Shown here: positions 62,568 to 64,000 of the stretch, one piece after another
Layout: the number at the start of each line of letters is the position of its first letter
Position numbering within the stretch: the first letter of the stretch is position 1
NCBI GenBank assembly: GCA_001423545.1
Contig: LMOK01000002.1
Coordinates: 434,001 to 498,000, forward strand
DNA from: Orlajensenia sp001423545
Lineage (GTDB): Bacteria; Actinomycetota; Actinomycetes; Actinomycetales; Microbacteriaceae
Direction: 5' to 3'
Length of the DNA stretch: 64,000 bases
Program-made: the position numbers and the translations under genes
Notes under the pieces: generated by a model
The model's input: the letters and a program-made list of their open reading frames with translations, nothing else
What the model was told of the DNA's origin: nothing
The model's database searches: none

Positions 62568-64000
62568 ATGTGTGGAATCGTTGGATATGTAGGCGAGAAC
62601 AAGAGTCTCGAAGTGCTCATCGGAGGGCTTCGCCGCCTGGAATACCGGGGCTATGACTCCGCGGGCGTCGCCGTCATCGATGAAGACGGTGGACTCGGCG
62701 TCGCCAAGAAGGCGGGCAAGCTCGTCAAGCTGACCGACGAGCTCGAGGCCCACCCGATCAACGACGGCCGCACCGGCATCGGTCACACGCGGTGGGCGAC
62801 GCACGGCGGACCCACCGATCGCAACGCGCACCCTCACCTCGGTGACGACGGGCGACTGGCGCTCATCCACAACGGCATCATCGAGAACTTCTCCGAGCTG
62901 AAGAACGAACTGCTCGCCGAGGGTCACACCTTCGAGTCCGAGACCGACACCGAGGTCGCCGCAGTGCTCCTCGGCCGCGAGTACCGCGCCGCCGGCGATC
63001 TGCGCCTCGCATTCCAGCGCACGGTCTCCCGCCTCGAGGGTGCGTTCACGCTCCTCGCCCTGCACCAGGACCAGCCCGGCCTCGTCATCGGTGCCCGCCG
63101 CAACTCCCCGCTCGTGATCGGCCTGGGTGACGGCGAGAACTTCCTGGGTTCGGATGTCGCAGCCTTCGTCGAGCACACCCGCCGCGCCGTCGCCATCGGC
63201 CAGGACCAGATCGTCGCCATCACGGCGGACAGCGTCACCGTCACCGACTTCGACGGAGCAGTCGTCGAGGCCGAGGAGTTCGACGTGGCCTGGGACGCCT
63301 CCGCCAGCGAGAAGGGCGGCTGGTCCAGCTTCATGGCCAAGGAGGTCTCGGAGCAGCCGGATGCCGTGGCCAACACCATCCGCGGTCGCATCCACGACGG
63401 TGCCGTCGCGGTGCCCGAACTCACCGCATTCGGCGACGACGCGCTCGCCGCCATCCGTCGCATCACGATCATCGGCTGCGGCACGGCCGCCTACGCCGGC
63501 ATCGTCGCCAAGTACGCGATCGAGAAGTGGGCGGGCATCCCCGTCGAGGTCGAGCTCAGCCACGAGTTCCGCTACCGCGATCCTGTGATCACCGACGACA
63601 CTCTCGTCATCTCCATTTCGCAGTCCGGCGAGACCATGGACACGCTCATGGCCGTGAAGTTCGCCGGTGAGCGCGGCGCCAGGACCCTCTCGATCTGCAA
63701 CACCCAGGGTGCGACCATCCCGCGGGAGTCGGATGCCGTGATCTACACGCACGCCGGACCCGAGGTCGCCGTCGCGTCGACCAAGGCCTTCGTCGCCCAG
63801 ATCACCGCGCTCTACCTCTTCGGCCTGCACCTCGCCCGTGTGCGCGCCTCGCTCAGCGCCGAGGAGATCGCCGTCGAGCTCCACGAGCTCGAGAGCATCC
63901 CCGAGAAGCTGGCGACGGTGCTCGGCACCGGTGAGATCATCCGCCAGCTCGCCCACTGGATGAGCGACACCCGAGCCGTGCTGTTCCTGGGCCGCCACGT
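62568..64000 (+). CDS. glmS: Glutamine-fructose-6-phosphate aminotransferase, 3' end beyond the window
   Basis: About 477 codons are in the window. The enzyme makes glucosamine-6-phosphate from fructose-6-phosphate and glutamine. The N-terminal glutaminase part starts MCGIVGYVG with the nucleophile Cys2, and has TRWATHGGPT and the HNGIIEN motif. The first SIS domain follows from about residue 290, with IIGCGTAAYAG and SISQSGETMDT; the second begins near the edge. Its product is the substrate of GlmM, encoded one gene upstream. No ribosome site is seen; the leaderless -10 explains the start. Confidence 0.97.
   Translation, partial: MCGIVGYVGENKSLEVLIGGLRRLEYRGYDSAGVAVIDEDGGLGVAKKAGKLVKLTDELEAHPINDGRTGIGHTRWATHGGPTDRNAHPHLGDDGRLALIHNGIIENFSELKNELLAEGHTFESETDTEVAAVLLGREYRAAGDLRLAFQRTVSRLEGAFTLLALHQDQPGLVIGARRNSPLVIGLGDGENFLGSDVAAFVEHTRRAVAIGQDQIVAITADSVTVTDFDGAVVEAEEFDVAWDASASEKGGWSSFMAKEVSEQPDAVANTIRGRIHDGAVAVPELTAFGDDALAAIRRITIIGCGTAAYAGIVAKYAIEKWAGIPVEVELSHEFRYRDPVITDDTLVISISQSGETMDTLMAVKFAGERGARTLSICNTQGATIPRESDAVIYTHAGPEVAVASTKAFVAQITALYLFGLHLARVRASLSAEEIAVELHELESIPEKLATVLGTGEIIRQLAHWMSDTRAVLFLGRH

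Overview
The window is GC-rich (mostly G/C at third codon positions), has many GTG and TTG starts, and carries the rpoB-rpoC, rpsL-rpsG-fusA-tuf, S10-spc and alpha ribosomal gene blocks in an actinobacterial order. The gene order, the alanine/lysine-rich tails on ribosomal proteins, and the abundance of GGATGC words suggest a Microbacteriaceae-type actinobacterium. The phylum is well supported by the proteins; the family is an inference.

Layout. (1) 1-887: an edge-truncated reading frame and a spermidine-synthase-like Rossmann protein, both on the minus strand. (2) 1174-8683: rpoB, rpoC and a strong intrinsic terminator. (3) 8787-11666, minus strand: an esterase, a BadF-type amino-sugar kinase and an AXE1-type deacetylase, with long inverted repeats on both sides of the esterase. 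(4) 11953-23847: a complete type IV pilus locus (PilB, PilT, PilC, major pilin, two minor pilins, a large polymer-forming-repeat pilin, prepilin peptidase, PilM, PilN, PilO). (5) 23945-26357: three hypothetical proteins, two of them membrane proteins. (6) 26438-31170: rpsL, rpsG, fusA, tuf and a terminator. (7) 31242-33699: an acyltransferase, an OsmC-family protein and a DUF1275 membrane protein. (8) 34157-46775: rpsJ to rplO, then secY, adk and map. (9) 46787-54616: a mannitol PTS regulon with its own HPr and Enzyme I, sitting between map and infA. It contains a 46-base run of N inside the regulator. (10) 54825-60187: infA, rpmJ, rpsM, rpsK, rpoA, rplQ, truA, rplM, rpsI. (11) 60209-64000: glmM, coaA (minus) and the start of glmS, cut by the window edge.

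How it works together. Most of the window builds RNA polymerase, the ribosome, elongation factors and the Sec channel. Two modules interrupt this core. The pilus locus would let a single-membrane cell assemble and retract type IVa pili: there is no secretin, as expected for a monoderm. The mannitol module imports and phosphorylates mannitol and oxidises mannitol-1-phosphate to fructose-6-phosphate. That is the substrate of GlmS, whose gene, with glmM, lies at the right end of the window.

The most noteworthy signals are the pilus locus with a PilT carrying a disordered extension of about 345 residues, the cysteine-rich large pilin with bactofilin-like repeats, recurrent leaderless promoters (TANNNT 6-8 nt before the start codon), a codon-choice distortion that creates GGATGC words, and the mannitol PTS insertion. 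No CRISPR array, tRNA, rRNA, insertion sequence or phage gene was seen.
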